Origin: Psychromonas sp. L1A2
Lineage (GTDB): Bacteria; Pseudomonadota; Gammaproteobacteria; Enterobacterales; Psychromonadaceae
Length of the DNA: 64,000 nucleotides
Direction: 5' to 3'
Assembly: GCF_009828855.1 (NCBI RefSeq)
Contig: NZ_WUAG01000001.1
Location: 1,240,001-1,304,000 of the forward strand
The notes beneath the pieces are model-generated. The model worked only from the letters and a program-made list of their open reading frames with translations, did not search any database and was not told where the DNA came from. Made by a program: the position numbers and the translations under genes. This document shows, piece by piece, positions 48,491 through 57,617 of the stretch (position 1 is the first letter of the stretch; every line of letters starts with the position of its first letter).

Positions 48491-49233
48491 TGCATAATCA
48501 ACCTTCCCGATGTTTTCCTCTACCTAAAATAAGCCAGGCCGCATTAGACAAATTCATACTGCCTGATAATGCTAATGGAAAAAGAATAGAGAAATGGATA
48601 GCCTTGCATGCTAAGGAAGTTAAAACATGGAAGGTAACTGAGCAATATGCACTGGCACATCTTATTCCTTTAATATTGTGCGGTGAACAATCGGCTCAGC
48701 TTGTATTTAATCAAGAAATCAATCGTTTATTTAGTGAAAACCAAGACGATAATCAAATGATGATTAAAAGTTTACTTGAAGTGGAAGCTGATGAGCATCG
48801 GCATGATCAAGCTTTACAAGCAATACTTAATGCTCTTCCTATTATTGAAAGTAAGCGTCATATTCAACGTCAAGCACAACGTTTTTATGCTCAACTTGGG
48901 CGTGGAGAGGATCGTTGTCAGCATTTTATTAAAATTGCCACTTTAGACGCTTGTGTAACGCAAGTAATGCATGAGTTTGAACATTGCTTATTAGGCGTCA
49001 ATCATCCCTTTTCTCACCTTTGTGGACTTATTAAAAAAGACGAAGCTAAGCATGTTTATGTCGCAAGACATCATGCTCAAGCTTTAGGTGCTACCTCTGC
49101 AATGTTTAGGAAGGAGCAACACTCGGTAAGTCACTTATTACATCAGTTACTCGATACTCAAGTTGAGCATTTTAACTTCTTGGGTGTAGATTTAAATAAA
49201 ATATTTACAAATTTGGAGGGAAAATGGCAGTAA
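48490..49233 (+). CDS. Ferritin-like/haem-oxygenase-like di-iron protein
   Basis: A 247-residue helical protein with three ExxH motifs: Glu102-His105 (EADEHRHD), Glu152-His155 (HEFEH) and Glu175-His178 (KDEAKH). This is the ligand pattern of a di-iron carboxylate four-helix bundle. I do not recognise the exact family. It overlaps the exporter gene by one base and the KAS III gene by 10 bp, so the three are made together. Likely an oxidase, desaturase or oxygenase acting on an acyl substrate; this is inference from motif and neighbours. Confidence 0.7.
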   Translation: MHNQPSRCFPLPKISQAALDKFILPDNANGKRIEKWIALHAKEVKTWKVTEQYALAHLIPLILCGEQSAQLVFNQEINRLFSENQDDNQMMIKSLLEVEADEHRHDQALQAILNALPIIESKRHIQRQAQRFYAQLGRGEDRCQHFIKIATLDACVTQVMHEFEHCLLGVNHPFSHLCGLIKKDEAKHVYVARHHAQALGATSAMFRKEQHSVSHLLHQLLDTQVEHFNFLGVDLNKIFTNLEGKWQ

Positions 49234-50273
49234 CTTTTGCCCCGTACGACCTAAATTTACTCGCAATTAGCGCAGTATTACCGCCACAACATGTTACTAA
49301 TCAACAACTAATTAGTGCATTAGAAACATTGTGTGGAAAATCTGCAGCCAGAAAAGCAAGTATCATTGCTAAACGATTAGGTATTAAAGAACGCCATTTG
49401 GTACGTGATTTAGCGAAACCTTTAAGTGAATGTTTAACATCAAGCATTGATATGAGTTTAACTGCATTAAATGATGCATTAACACAATCGAATACTCCTG
49501 TTGAATCACTTAGCTATTTACTGAGTCATACTTGTACTCCCCATACTCAAGTGCCTCCTAATGCCGCTTGGGTTGCTGATCAAATAGGCTTAATCAGCCC
49601 TTATCTTGAATTACGTCAAGCTTGTACTGGCTTTGCTAATGCATTACAAATAGCTAGTGCGTTTAGTGCAACCGATTCTCGACCTATTGCCATTGTAGGG
49701 TGTGAGACTGGGTCAGTATATTTTGATATTAATGAACAGTTTATTACCACCTCTCAAATGGTTAATTATATGCAAATGGGGGATGGATGTGGGGCTGTGA
49801 TTGTTCAAACTGCTACAGACCCAAGACAACTTATAAGCGATATTTATATTGGACAGATTGGGCATAATAAACAACCAGGCTTTTATCTAGATGGTGGTTC
49901 AAATACAGTTGGAACAGGTAACATGGCTCGCTTTCATCATAATACTCAGGCCGTTAAAGATAATGGTGAACAACTATTTGAATTAGGCTTAAAAGCAGTA
50001 TTATCTCGTGGTTATCAGCTTGATGACTTTCGCTATATTTTACCGCACCAAGCCAATGGTCATATTGATTTGATGATGGCTAAGAAGTTAGATGTACATC
50101 CTGATAGGATCGTTAATGATGCACAAGTTCTTGGGAATTTAGGGTCAGCTGCAATATGGGTTAGCCTAGCAAGATTAGTTAATTCAAAAAAATTAAATAC
50201 AGGTGATAAAGTATTGGTGTTAGGCGCTGAAGCGACTAAGTATCTTTATGGTGGTTTTGTTTATACTCATTAA
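49224..50273 (+). CDS. Ketoacyl-ACP synthase III-like enzyme
   Basis: A FabH/KAS III-fold condensing enzyme, 349 residues. The full triad is present: Cys134 (RQACTGFANA), His275 (LPHQANGHID) and Asn305 (LGNLGSAAIW). A strong ribosome site, GGAGGG, precedes the ATG inside the upstream gene. It differs from housekeeping FabH in length and N-terminus, and its neighbours (exporter and di-iron protein) suggest specialised acyl chemistry, as in OleA, alkyl-resorcinol or similar lipid pathways. Substrate unknown. Confidence 0.88.
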   Translation: MAVTFAPYDLNLLAISAVLPPQHVTNQQLISALETLCGKSAARKASIIAKRLGIKERHLVRDLAKPLSECLTSSIDMSLTALNDALTQSNTPVESLSYLLSHTCTPHTQVPPNAAWVADQIGLISPYLELRQACTGFANALQIASAFSATDSRPIAIVGCETGSVYFDINEQFITTSQMVNYMQMGDGCGAVIVQTATDPRQLISDIYIGQIGHNKQPGFYLDGGSNTVGTGNMARFHHNTQAVKDNGEQLFELGLKAVLSRGYQLDDFRYILPHQANGHIDLMMAKKLDVHPDRIVNDAQVLGNLGSAAIWVSLARLVNSKKLNTGDKVLVLGAEATKYLYGGFVYTH

Positions 50274-50275
50274 TT

Positions 50276-50536
50276 TATACGCCCGTTACGATTCAAGGTT
50301 AAAAACTCAGCAAGCGGTAAAGTGAACAAATTCTAGGCCAAAGAGGAAGATCTAACGGATTAAATCGACACTTTCTAACATCGAAGGTGTTTACTTCGCA
50401 GTTTGTCCTTTGGGCCGTTAGCTTGAAAGCCAACTCTACGTTGCCACCTTCGGTAAGGACTCGCCATTGTCATCATGTTGCGTCTTGGTTTAGAGTTCAA
50501 ATTAACGAATGAACAATGAACGGCAACAGGTGTAGG
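50276..50536. repeat. MITE-like repeat, family A, copy 2
   Basis: About 261 bp, same orientation and block order as 2699-2963. It begins TATACGCCCGTTACGATTC, 3 bp after the KAS III stop codon, and ends CAACAGGTGTAGG. Confidence 0.75.
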
Positions 50537-50757
50537 CATAATAAATTTTGAATGACTCCTTTTCTTCTTGATATTTAATTAATAGGCTTAACGCTCGCCC
50601 AATGAGGTTGCAAATAATTTCCTTTCATTTTTAACAATGCATCATAGCGTTTCTTTTATATAACCAAAAATTATTATAATGATAACTAATCATAATTTTA
50701 TTTTTTCAGTGGTAAGCGTATCTTATTGTTGATGGAAATGATTAAACACTTCTCATC

Positions 50758-50966
50758 ATGCCAATTTACATTAAATATAGAATCTAAATTATGCGTAGAT
50801 AAGACATCAATTTTAGGTGTAAATTGATGTCTTTCGAAGATTAACTTCGTTAATACCAAAAGAATTAATCAAAATATGTTAATTCTTTAATAGAGGTTGC
50901 ATTTGCGAAATTTATAACTAATTAGTAGTTTTTTAGCTAAAAAGTAGATTTGAGATTGATTGTAAT
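50758..50966. repeat. MITE-like repeat, family B, copy 2
   Basis: About 209 bp with the shared blocks TTACATTAAATA, ATCTAAATT, CTTTCGAAGATTAACTTCGT and AAAATATGTTAATTC. The ends are worn compared with 12545 and 54449. Confidence 0.65.
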
Positions 50967-51034
50967 GGGTTTAGAAGAATAATAATTTCAGACAATGAAC
51001 TATTTAAGTTCCAATGGCTTTTTTAAAGGTAAAT

Positions 51035-52132
51035 ATGATGACTGACTCACTATTTCAACCAATCCAATTAGGTAAATTTTCATTAAAAAATCGTATTGTG
51101 ATGCCACCAATGACACGTTCTCGTGCGACTCAACCTGGTAATGAAGCGAATGATATGATGGCTGAGTATTATTCACAAAGAACAGGAGCAGGGCTTATTG
51201 TGAGCGAAGGCACACAAATTTCTGCATTAGGTCAAGGCTACGTTTGGACACCTGGTATTTACAGCGTAGAACAAATTGCGGGTTGGAAAAAAGTAACCGA
51301 TGCGGTACATGCAAAGGGCGGTGTTATGTTTGCTCAGCTTTGGCATGTTGGTCGTGTATCACATCCAGACAATACGGGTGGAGTACAGCCTATCTCTTCT
51401 TCTGCTTTGAAAGCAGATAACGTAAAAGTTTTTGTTGATAATGGCCTTGGTGCACCGGGTTTTGTTGATGTAGCCACTCCTCGTCAAATGACTAAAGCGG
51501 ACATAAATCATGTTATTGAAGAGTATCGTCAAGCAGCACTAAATGCGATAGAAGCCGGTTTTGATGGTATTGAATTACATGCTGCCAATGGTTATTTAAT
51601 TAATCAATTTATTGATTCTAATGCCAATAATCGCACCGATGAATACGGTGGAAGTATTGAAAATCGTTTACGCTTTCTTGGCGAAGTGGTTGCTGCCATG
51701 GTTGAAGCAATCGGTTCAGACCGTGTTGGTGTACGTTTAGCTCCGTTTACTTCATTAAATGGGACAGTTGATGAAACGCCTGTTGAAACTTACAGCGCAG
51801 CTGCGGCATTGTTGAATACACATAATGTGGTGTATATCCATATTGCAGAAGTAGACTGGGATGATGCGCCAGAAACACCGCTACTATTCAAAGAAAATGT
51901 ACGTGCCGCTTATCAAGGAGTCTTAATTTATGCAGGTCGTTATGATGCAGAAAGAGGAGAGCAAGCATTACAAAGTGGTTTAGCAGATATGATTGGTTTT
52001 GGGCGTCCTTTTGTAGCTAACCCAGACTTACCTTATCGCATTAAAAATGGCTATCCTCTAGCCTCTCATAACCCTGATACTTTATTTGGTGGAGCGGAAC
52101 AAGGCTTAACTGATTACCCAGAGTATGAGTAA
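51035..52132 (+). CDS. nemA: Old Yellow Enzyme-family ene-reductase (NemA-like)
   Basis: FMN-dependent NADPH reductase of activated alkenes, nitro esters or N-ethylmaleimide. Start at 51035 after AAAGGT; a longer frame from 51014 has no ribosome site. 365 residues from there, as in E. coli NemA. The substrate-binding His/Asn pair is in IELHAANGYLINQFI, and FMN-binding motifs QLWHVGRVS and DMIGFGRPFVANPDL are typical. It stands alone between repeat elements and the RCC1 gene. The physiological substrate is unknown. Confidence 0.9.
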   Translation: MMTDSLFQPIQLGKFSLKNRIVMPPMTRSRATQPGNEANDMMAEYYSQRTGAGLIVSEGTQISALGQGYVWTPGIYSVEQIAGWKKVTDAVHAKGGVMFAQLWHVGRVSHPDNTGGVQPISSSALKADNVKVFVDNGLGAPGFVDVATPRQMTKADINHVIEEYRQAALNAIEAGFDGIELHAANGYLINQFIDSNANNRTDEYGGSIENRLRFLGEVVAAMVEAIGSDRVGVRLAPFTSLNGTVDETPVETYSAAAALLNTHNVVYIHIAEVDWDDAPETPLLFKENVRAAYQGVLIYAGRYDAERGEQALQSGLADMIGFGRPFVANPDLPYRIKNGYPLASHNPDTLFGGAEQGLTDYPEYE

Positions 52133-52387
52133 TAGCTTTTTATAACGACGACCTGATAACGACTATGTAACTTCTAGATAGTCGCTATTAGCATTCTTTT
52201 CATCTCTACTTAACTTATTTGTAATCTATTTATAGTCCATTCGCTATTCACTTCTTCATTTCCTTTAAGTTGCTGTTAACTTCTTTTTATTGATTATTAC
52301 TTTCTATAACCCTATTTGGATAATTTTTTAACTTATTGATTTTATATCAATAAAAAGTTGGATTTAATATGTTGCATAAAATACAAT

Positions 52388-52406
52388 GAGAGTGATTATC
52401 ATTTAC
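52388..52406. promoter_or_regulatory. Candidate Fur box upstream of the RCC1 lipoprotein
   Basis: GAGAGTGATTATCATTTAC matches 14 of 19 positions of the Fur consensus, including the TGATTATCATT core, and lies 25 bp before the start codon. In AT-rich DNA a match of this quality can arise by chance. Confidence 0.45.
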
Positions 52407-52430
52407 TTTAAGGTGTAAGATAGAAATTAT

Positions 52431-54311
52431 ATGGATATTAGATTAACGAAAGCTTTTGTACTGTGTTCTGTTGCTGTTTTAACGGCAGCTTGTAATGACA
52501 CAACGACTGAAGAAGCAGAAATAGTGAGTGGGCAATTAAATGTGCCTGTTTCAGGATTAAGTTATAAAACAGATACGCTTTCTGGTACCACAGATGAATT
52601 AGGTTCATTTGAATACCGAGATGGTGAGAGTATTACCTTTAGTTTAGGTGAGTATAGTCTTTCAGCTGTTGAAGCTAGCGATCAAATAACGTTGGCTTCT
52701 TTAGTTGGAGAAGAAATGTTTCAAGAAACTCAAACGGTTAAATTATTAAAAGCGATGATCTCGCTTGATGATGACGACGATGTTTATAACGGACTAACAT
52801 GGGATACGACAGGGTTAAATGAGACGAGTGCTGAGTTTGCTAGTATTTCTGATATTGAATACTCAGATATAACCAATGGATTAGGGGACGCTAAAGTTTA
52901 TGCTTATTTGAAATGGATGAACGTTGATAACACAATCACGATGTCTGCTGGCAACCACCATACTCTAGGGTTATCGGCTGAAGGAAAGCCTTTTAGTTTT
53001 GGTGAAAACTATGCGGGTATTGTTTATGCGGAATCGCCTAGCCGTTATTGTGGCAGCGAGTTACGCAATAAATTAGGTCGTGAATCTGACCAAGATCTTG
53101 AGCCTGGTACTGAGCTTGATGAAGAAGGCAGAGATACTTTAACCGATGAAGAAAATGAATGTTATATCGAAGGTAATATTGCACGCCAATACGGCCTTTA
53201 TAATGCAAATTCTGGTTGGATGACGTTAACTGATGACACTTTAACGTTCAACAGTGTTTCTACTGATCAAGTTGATGGTGCGTTAGTGACTAGCGAAGGG
53301 AGATTGTTTGTTTTCGGTCCCAATTATAGCGGTGAGTTAGGTACTGGCAATGAAAGTCCTGTTACAACACCTATTGAAGTGATTTTACCCGATGAAGAAT
53401 TGGCTGTTTATGCAACGTCAGGGACATCCAGTAGTTATGTTATTACACGTTCAGGGAAAGTCTATTCAGCGGGTGATAACGGCAACCTACAATTAGGTCG
53501 CTCAGAGGATTCATCTGACGATCAAAATACGTTTGGTTTAGTACTTATTCCAGAAGACGAAGTGATTGTTGATGTTGCAGTACGTGATCATCATGTTTAT
53601 GCCTTGACTGAAAATGGTGATATCTACTCTTGGGGAAATAACTCAAGTAACGGTGAGCTTGGTGACGGTAGTGTTAGTGTGGATCGTTCAACCCCATTAA
53701 AAATATTAGAAGGTAAAGATATTATTGCTGTTGAAGCGGGAGCTGATTTTGGTTTAGCGGTAGATAATACGGGTACAGTTTATGGTTGGGGCTACAACGG
53801 TTATGGTGCACTAGCACAAGGTACACCAACAGTGAGCGGCACTATTTATAAAATATCTGATATTGAAAATATATTAATACCTGAAGTGATTGTTAACTTG
53901 TCGACAGGATCTGATGCTATGGGAAGTGATCGAATTATAGGTTTCCAAGGTGGAAGTCGCAATGCGCAGGCGATTAGCTTAAATGGTGATGTTTACTCTT
54001 GGGGTGATATGGGAACAGGTTACTTTGGTAATGGTTATGAGGTTGATGAATCAGGTATCGAACGTCAAATCTCTATTCAACCAGTCAAAGTCGCTGATTT
54101 AGATGAACCTTTTATTGTTTCAATAAGTGCAAATACCTCTAGCCATTTTGCCGTGAGTGAAGATAATGTTGTTTATGCTTGGGGCTCTGGTAGTGACGGT
54201 AGATTGGGTGTATCACAAGATATTTGCGCCGAAGATTCTCTTAGCTTATACGGCGAAGAAGCCTCATCATCAGTTTGCTATACACCGATTGAAGTGTCAG
54301 TAACACCTTAA
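52431..54311 (+). CDS. RCC1-repeat beta-propeller lipoprotein
   Basis: 626 residues. The signal peptide ends in lipobox LTAAC with lipidation at Cys21, so it sits on the outer membrane or surface. An N-terminal beta-rich domain (about 30-150) is followed by seven RCC1-type blades, recognised by FSFGENYAG, FVFGPNYSGELG, YSAGDNGNLQLG, YSWGNNSSNGELG, YGWGYNGYGALA, YSWGDMGTGYFG and YAWGSGSDGRLG. Seven repeats would close one propeller. The ligand is unknown. Possible Fur control. Confidence 0.88.
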   Translation: MDIRLTKAFVLCSVAVLTAACNDTTTEEAEIVSGQLNVPVSGLSYKTDTLSGTTDELGSFEYRDGESITFSLGEYSLSAVEASDQITLASLVGEEMFQETQTVKLLKAMISLDDDDDVYNGLTWDTTGLNETSAEFASISDIEYSDITNGLGDAKVYAYLKWMNVDNTITMSAGNHHTLGLSAEGKPFSFGENYAGIVYAESPSRYCGSELRNKLGRESDQDLEPGTELDEEGRDTLTDEENECYIEGNIARQYGLYNANSGWMTLTDDTLTFNSVSTDQVDGALVTSEGRLFVFGPNYSGELGTGNESPVTTPIEVILPDEELAVYATSGTSSSYVITRSGKVYSAGDNGNLQLGRSEDSSDDQNTFGLVLIPEDEVIVDVAVRDHHVYALTENGDIYSWGNNSSNGELGDGSVSVDRSTPLKILEGKDIIAVEAGADFGLAVDNTGTVYGWGYNGYGALAQGTPTVSGTIYKISDIENILIPEVIVNLSTGSDAMGSDRIIGFQGGSRNAQAISLNGDVYSWGDMGTGYFGNGYEVDESGIERQISIQPVKVADLDEPFIVSISANTSSHFAVSEDNVVYAWGSGSDGRLGVSQDICAEDSLSLYGEEASSSVCYTPIEVSVTP

Positions 54312-54396
54312 CTATTAACTATGAAGTATAAAACATAAAAGTACCAAAGGTGGAAAGCGAAAGTCTGCTGTCTTTGGGGCTATATTTTAAACAGTT

Positions 54397-54431
54397 AAGC
54401 CCTATCAGTAATTATTTATTGATAGGGCTTT
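54397..54431 (+). terminator. Terminator after the RCC1 lipoprotein gene
   Basis: AAGCCCTATCA (54397-54407) pairs perfectly with TGATAGGGCTT (54420-54430), followed by a short T-run. Confidence 0.8.
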
Positions 54432-54448
54432 CTGCTAATAGACTTTTA

Positions 54449-54610
54449 ATACCGATTACATTAAATATGTTATCTAAATTTTGCGCTGGAAAAACAGTTC
54501 AATTCAAGGCGTAAATTGATGTAAATGGCTGTTCCCTTTACGAAATTTATAACGAGGAAGTGGGCTGTTTTAACAAGTAAAATAGATAAGCTATTTATTG
54601 TGATTGGTAT
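54449..54610. repeat. MITE-like repeat, family B, copy 3
   Basis: About 162 bp from ATACCGATTACATTAAATA to GTGATTGGTAT, with the best-preserved ends. It lacks the central palindromic section found in the 12545 copy, as if internally deleted. Confidence 0.7.
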
Positions 54611-54764
54611 AATTAATAGTTCTTTTTTATGGTTGTTTTTTCGTTATCCATTATTTGTCATTGATTATTTAAAATTGCAGCTGTACCTCGAATTCTCTAC
54701 ACTTTCCTACGCTAAGACTAAATCCCCAATCGCTCTTAATAAATAAGCTTAAATAGGAAGTAAA

Positions 54765-55388
54765 ATGTACAACATGGACTTATTTTCCGATCTTGAAGAC
54801 ACACCTATTAATATCATCAATTACGATGGTGTTGTTGAGTATCATGGATTGTTAATTCCTTTTGAAGAAGCCAATGATTATTTTGATGCGCTGCTTAACA
54901 ACATCCAATGGAAGCATGACCAAGCGAATATACTGGGTGAAGTGATTGTGACTAAGAGAAAAGTGGCTTGGTATGCTAATGAATCTTTTAATTATACTTA
55001 TTCCAACATGACGAAAGTGGCCTTACCTTGGACACCTGAGTTGTTAGCGTTAAAAAAGAGGGTAGAAGAAGCAACCGGACATCAGTTTAATTCCTGCTTA
55101 TTAAACCTCTATAGTAATGGCGAAGAGGGGATGGCTTGGCATCACGACAGTGAAACGGATTTACAAAAGAATGGGGCGATTGCTTCATTAAGTTTTGGTG
55201 CAGAGCGTAAGTTTTCTTTTAAACATAAAGTTAATCAAGAGACTAAGTCGATTTCCTTACAACATGGCAGTTTATTAGTGATGAAAGGCGCCACCCAAAC
55301 CCATTGGTTGCACCGATTACCACCGACTAAGAAAGTCACTACAGCGCGTATTAATTTAACGTTTCGTACTATCGATCAAAACTATTAA
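54765..55388 (+). CDS. alkB: AlkB-like 2-oxoglutarate/Fe(II) dioxygenase
   Basis: Oxidative DNA/RNA dealkylation enzyme. 207 residues from an ATG after AGGAAG. Iron ligands His126 and Asp128 (AWHHDSE) and His183 (THWLHRLPPT), plus Arg195 and Arg201 in ARINLTFR for 2-oxoglutarate and substrate. The spacing resembles the ALKBH2/3-like subgroup. It is monocistronic with no ada partner and no visible LexA or Ada box. Substrate class is inferred. Confidence 0.9.
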   Translation: MYNMDLFSDLEDTPINIINYDGVVEYHGLLIPFEEANDYFDALLNNIQWKHDQANILGEVIVTKRKVAWYANESFNYTYSNMTKVALPWTPELLALKKRVEEATGHQFNSCLLNLYSNGEEGMAWHHDSETDLQKNGAIASLSFGAERKFSFKHKVNQETKSISLQHGSLLVMKGATQTHWLHRLPPTKKVTTARINLTFRTIDQNY

Positions 55389-55479
55389 GCCATTAGCAGG
55401 TAAGCAACAGGTAAATAACAGATAAGTATTTATCCAAGCTTTATTATCGAACTAGACCACTACAATCAGTTAAATTAAA

Positions 55480-55509
55480 AACACCAAACGTATTAGGTTC
55501 GGTGTTCTT
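55480..55509. terminator. Hairpin between convergent alkB and ABC genes
   Basis: AACACCAAAC (55480-55489) pairs with GTTCGGTGTT (55497-55506) with one mismatch. Probable bidirectional terminator; flanking A and T tracts are modest. Confidence 0.5.
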
Positions 55510-55584
55510 AATTACTTTTAATGAAAGCTTAATCAGGCTTTATTTAACCTTTACTTCAGCTTCACTTAAGCTTTTAAATAAATA

Positions 55585-56586
55585 TTAAAGCTCTTTGTAT
55601 TTATCAAATACGATATGCGAATAAGCATTCACTGGTTTTTTAGTGATAACAGGTGCCGATTCACTGTTAAGTAAAATACCCACAGTGCGATCAAAGGCCA
55701 CTGGATCTAAGTAACCCATTTCTGGACCTGAACCCAATAGTTTTGCCACTTCAGTCATCATACGTGTTTGGTGATGTTCTGTTTGTGCACCCGTGTCATC
55801 ATATTCTAATACGATCATTGCGGCTTCTTTAGGATGTTCTGCTGCCCATTTCCAACCTTTCAATGAAGCTTTTAAGAATTTAGCGTAGTTTTCTACTTTT
55901 TTAGCGTCTTTTAAATCTTCTTCTAAAACGTATAAACCATCTTCTAAGGTTGCTACGCCTTCTTCTTCGTATTTAAACAGTACTAGCTCTTCTGGTGTTA
56001 AACCACCGTCCATGATTTGACCGTATTCGTTATAAGTCATGGTTGAAACACAATCAGCTTGTCCTTGGAAGATTGGGTCAACATTAAAGCCTTGTTTAAG
56101 TACCGTTACGCCATCGTCACCACCGGTTGTCGGGTAACCAAGTTGAGACATCCAGCTTAAAAATGGGTATTCATTACCAAAGAACCAAACGCCTAATGTT
56201 TTGCCTTTAAAGTCAGCGGCCGTTTTAATACCACTTGATTTTAAACAAGTTAACATCATGCCCGATTTTGCATAAACTTGAGCAATATTGACCATTGGAA
56301 GACCTTTCTCTCTAGTGGCTAAAGCAGAAGGCAGCCAGTCGACAATAACGTCGGCACCGCCACCTGCTAATACTTGAGCGGGTGCGATATCTGGACCACC
56401 GGGTTTAATCGTTAAGTCTAAGCCTTCATCTTTGTAGAAGCCTTTTTCTAGTGCCGTGTAATAACCTGCAAATTGTGCCTGAGTAACCCACTTAAGTTGT
56501 AATGTGAGTTTATCTGCAGCGCTAGCGCTAAAGCTTGATGCCAATAAAGCAGCACCTGTTGCGAGTGTGATTAGCGTTCTTTTCAT
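55585..56586 (-). CDS. ABC transporter substrate-binding protein (NMT1/ThiY-like)
   Basis: 333 residues with a Sec signal peptide cleaved near SASA-AD (about residue 23). The mature protein is of the NMT1/THI5-like family (LQLKWVTQAQFAGYYTALEK, then GFYKDEGLDLTIKPGGPD), whose members bind pyrimidines, thiamine precursors and related ring compounds. It is last of four ABC genes downstream of dihydropyrimidinase, so its ligand is probably a pyrimidine or dihydropyrimidine. Order on the minus strand: hydA, ATPase, permease, permease, binding protein. Confidence 0.9.
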   Translation of the reverse strand: MKRTLITLATGAALLASSFSASAADKLTLQLKWVTQAQFAGYYTALEKGFYKDEGLDLTIKPGGPDIAPAQVLAGGGADVIVDWLPSALATREKGLPMVNIAQVYAKSGMMLTCLKSSGIKTAADFKGKTLGVWFFGNEYPFLSWMSQLGYPTTGGDDGVTVLKQGFNVDPIFQGQADCVSTMTYNEYGQIMDGGLTPEELVLFKYEEEGVATLEDGLYVLEEDLKDAKKVENYAKFLKASLKGWKWAAEHPKEAAMIVLEYDDTGAQTEHHQTRMMTEVAKLLGSGPEMGYLDPVAFDRTVGILLNSESAPVITKKPVNAYSHIVFDKYKEL

Positions 56587-56618
56587 AGTGTATTCCCTTT
56601 TCTATTAATAGAATGACG

Positions 56619-57617
56619 TTAACGACTGTTATTACCTTCTCGGTACGAGGGGTGCCAAAACAGTAATGATTTTTCTAATAAGGCAAGTGCCCCATAACTT
56701 AATGAACCCGCAATAGCGGCCACTACAATAGTGGCCCATACTAAGTCCATATTCATTCGACCAACTTCTGTCGAAATTCTGAATCCCATACCCACAATTG
56801 GCGTGCCAAAAAACTCGGCTACAATTGCGCCTATTAACGCCAAAGCAGAATTAAGCTTTAAGGCATTAAAAATAAACGGTAGGGCGTGTGGTAATTGATT
56901 TTTAAAGAATATTTGTGATTTTTTAGCTGCATAGGTATGCATTAAATCTTTATGTAATGCATCGGTTGACTGTAAGCCTGTAAGTGTATTGATAAACATA
57001 GGAAAGAAGGTCATCACCACGATCACAGCGGCTTTAGATTGCCAATCAAAACCAAACCACATCACCATGATCGGTGCTATCCCAACAATTGGAATGGCCG
57101 ACATGAAGTTACCTAAGGGCATCAAAGCGTCTCGTAGCACTTGGCTTCTAACTGCCCATTGCGCAACAATAAATCCTGATGAACATCCGATGATATAACC
57201 TGCTAATACCGCCTTTAAGTAAGTTTGTTTAAAGTCAGCCCATAACATAGGAATATTATTAATTAAGGCATTAAAAATATTGCTTGGAGCAGGCATTAAA
57301 ATAGGTGAAACAGCATAACCTTTGATAACGCTTTCCCAAGTTAGTAGCAACATAAAAGCAAATAGACTAGGAATAAGAGCCTTAACAACTTTATATTTAC
57401 CTTCTAAATTAGTTAGTTGCCCTAGTAACATTGCCATACTGTAAGCGGCTGCAATTAATACTAAAATCAGCATCGGTGAGATTTTGTAGAAACCAATCTC
57501 ATTGCTGGCGATGATGATCACCTGTAATGATATTAAGGCAATATAAACGGTGTTCTTTATGCTTTGAGACATAAATGAATTCGGTTTAGTTGAATTAAGC
57601 ATGAGCAAGTTAAGCAT
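56619..57617 (-). CDS. ABC transporter permease (second)
   Basis: Membrane subunit of the pyrimidine-type importer, about 332 residues. I start at 57617, where GAGGAG precedes the ATG and the start overlaps the upstream stop by 8 bp; an upstream frame to 57659 is unsupported. Six or so helices and the BPD_transp_1 EAA-type loop (DALHKDLMHTYAAKKSQIF) are visible. Its N-terminal region carries two additional hydrophobic helices before the canonical fold. Confidence 0.9.
   Translation of the reverse strand: MLNLLMLNSTKPNSFMSQSIKNTVYIALISLQVIIIASNEIGFYKISPMLILVLIAAAYSMAMLLGQLTNLEGKYKVVKALIPSLFAFMLLLTWESVIKGYAVSPILMPAPSNIFNALINNIPMLWADFKQTYLKAVLAGYIIGCSSGFIVAQWAVRSQVLRDALMPLGNFMSAIPIVGIAPIMVMWFGFDWQSKAAVIVVMTFFPMFINTLTGLQSTDALHKDLMHTYAAKKSQIFFKNQLPHALPFIFNALKLNSALALIGAIVAEFFGTPIVGMGFRISTEVGRMNMDLVWATIVVAAIAGSLSYGALALLEKSLLFWHPSYREGNNSR

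Larger units (their letters stand above)
50274..51034. other. Intergenic region with two MITE-like elements
   Basis: No gene. Holds a family A copy (50276-50536) and a family B copy (50758-50966), with ATAATGATAACTAATCATAA (about 50677-50696), a weak Fur-like palindrome, between them. Confidence 0.7.
54312..54764. other. Intergenic region RCC1 gene to alkB
   Basis: Contains the RCC1-gene terminator (54397-54431) and family B copy 3 (54449-54610). A 73-codon frame across the repeat is not credible. Confidence 0.7.

Noticed and set aside
54525-54746. 73-codon frame with a hydrophobic middle
   Set aside because: It begins inside family B repeat copy 3 and has no ribosome site; the hydrophobic run comes from AT-rich DNA.
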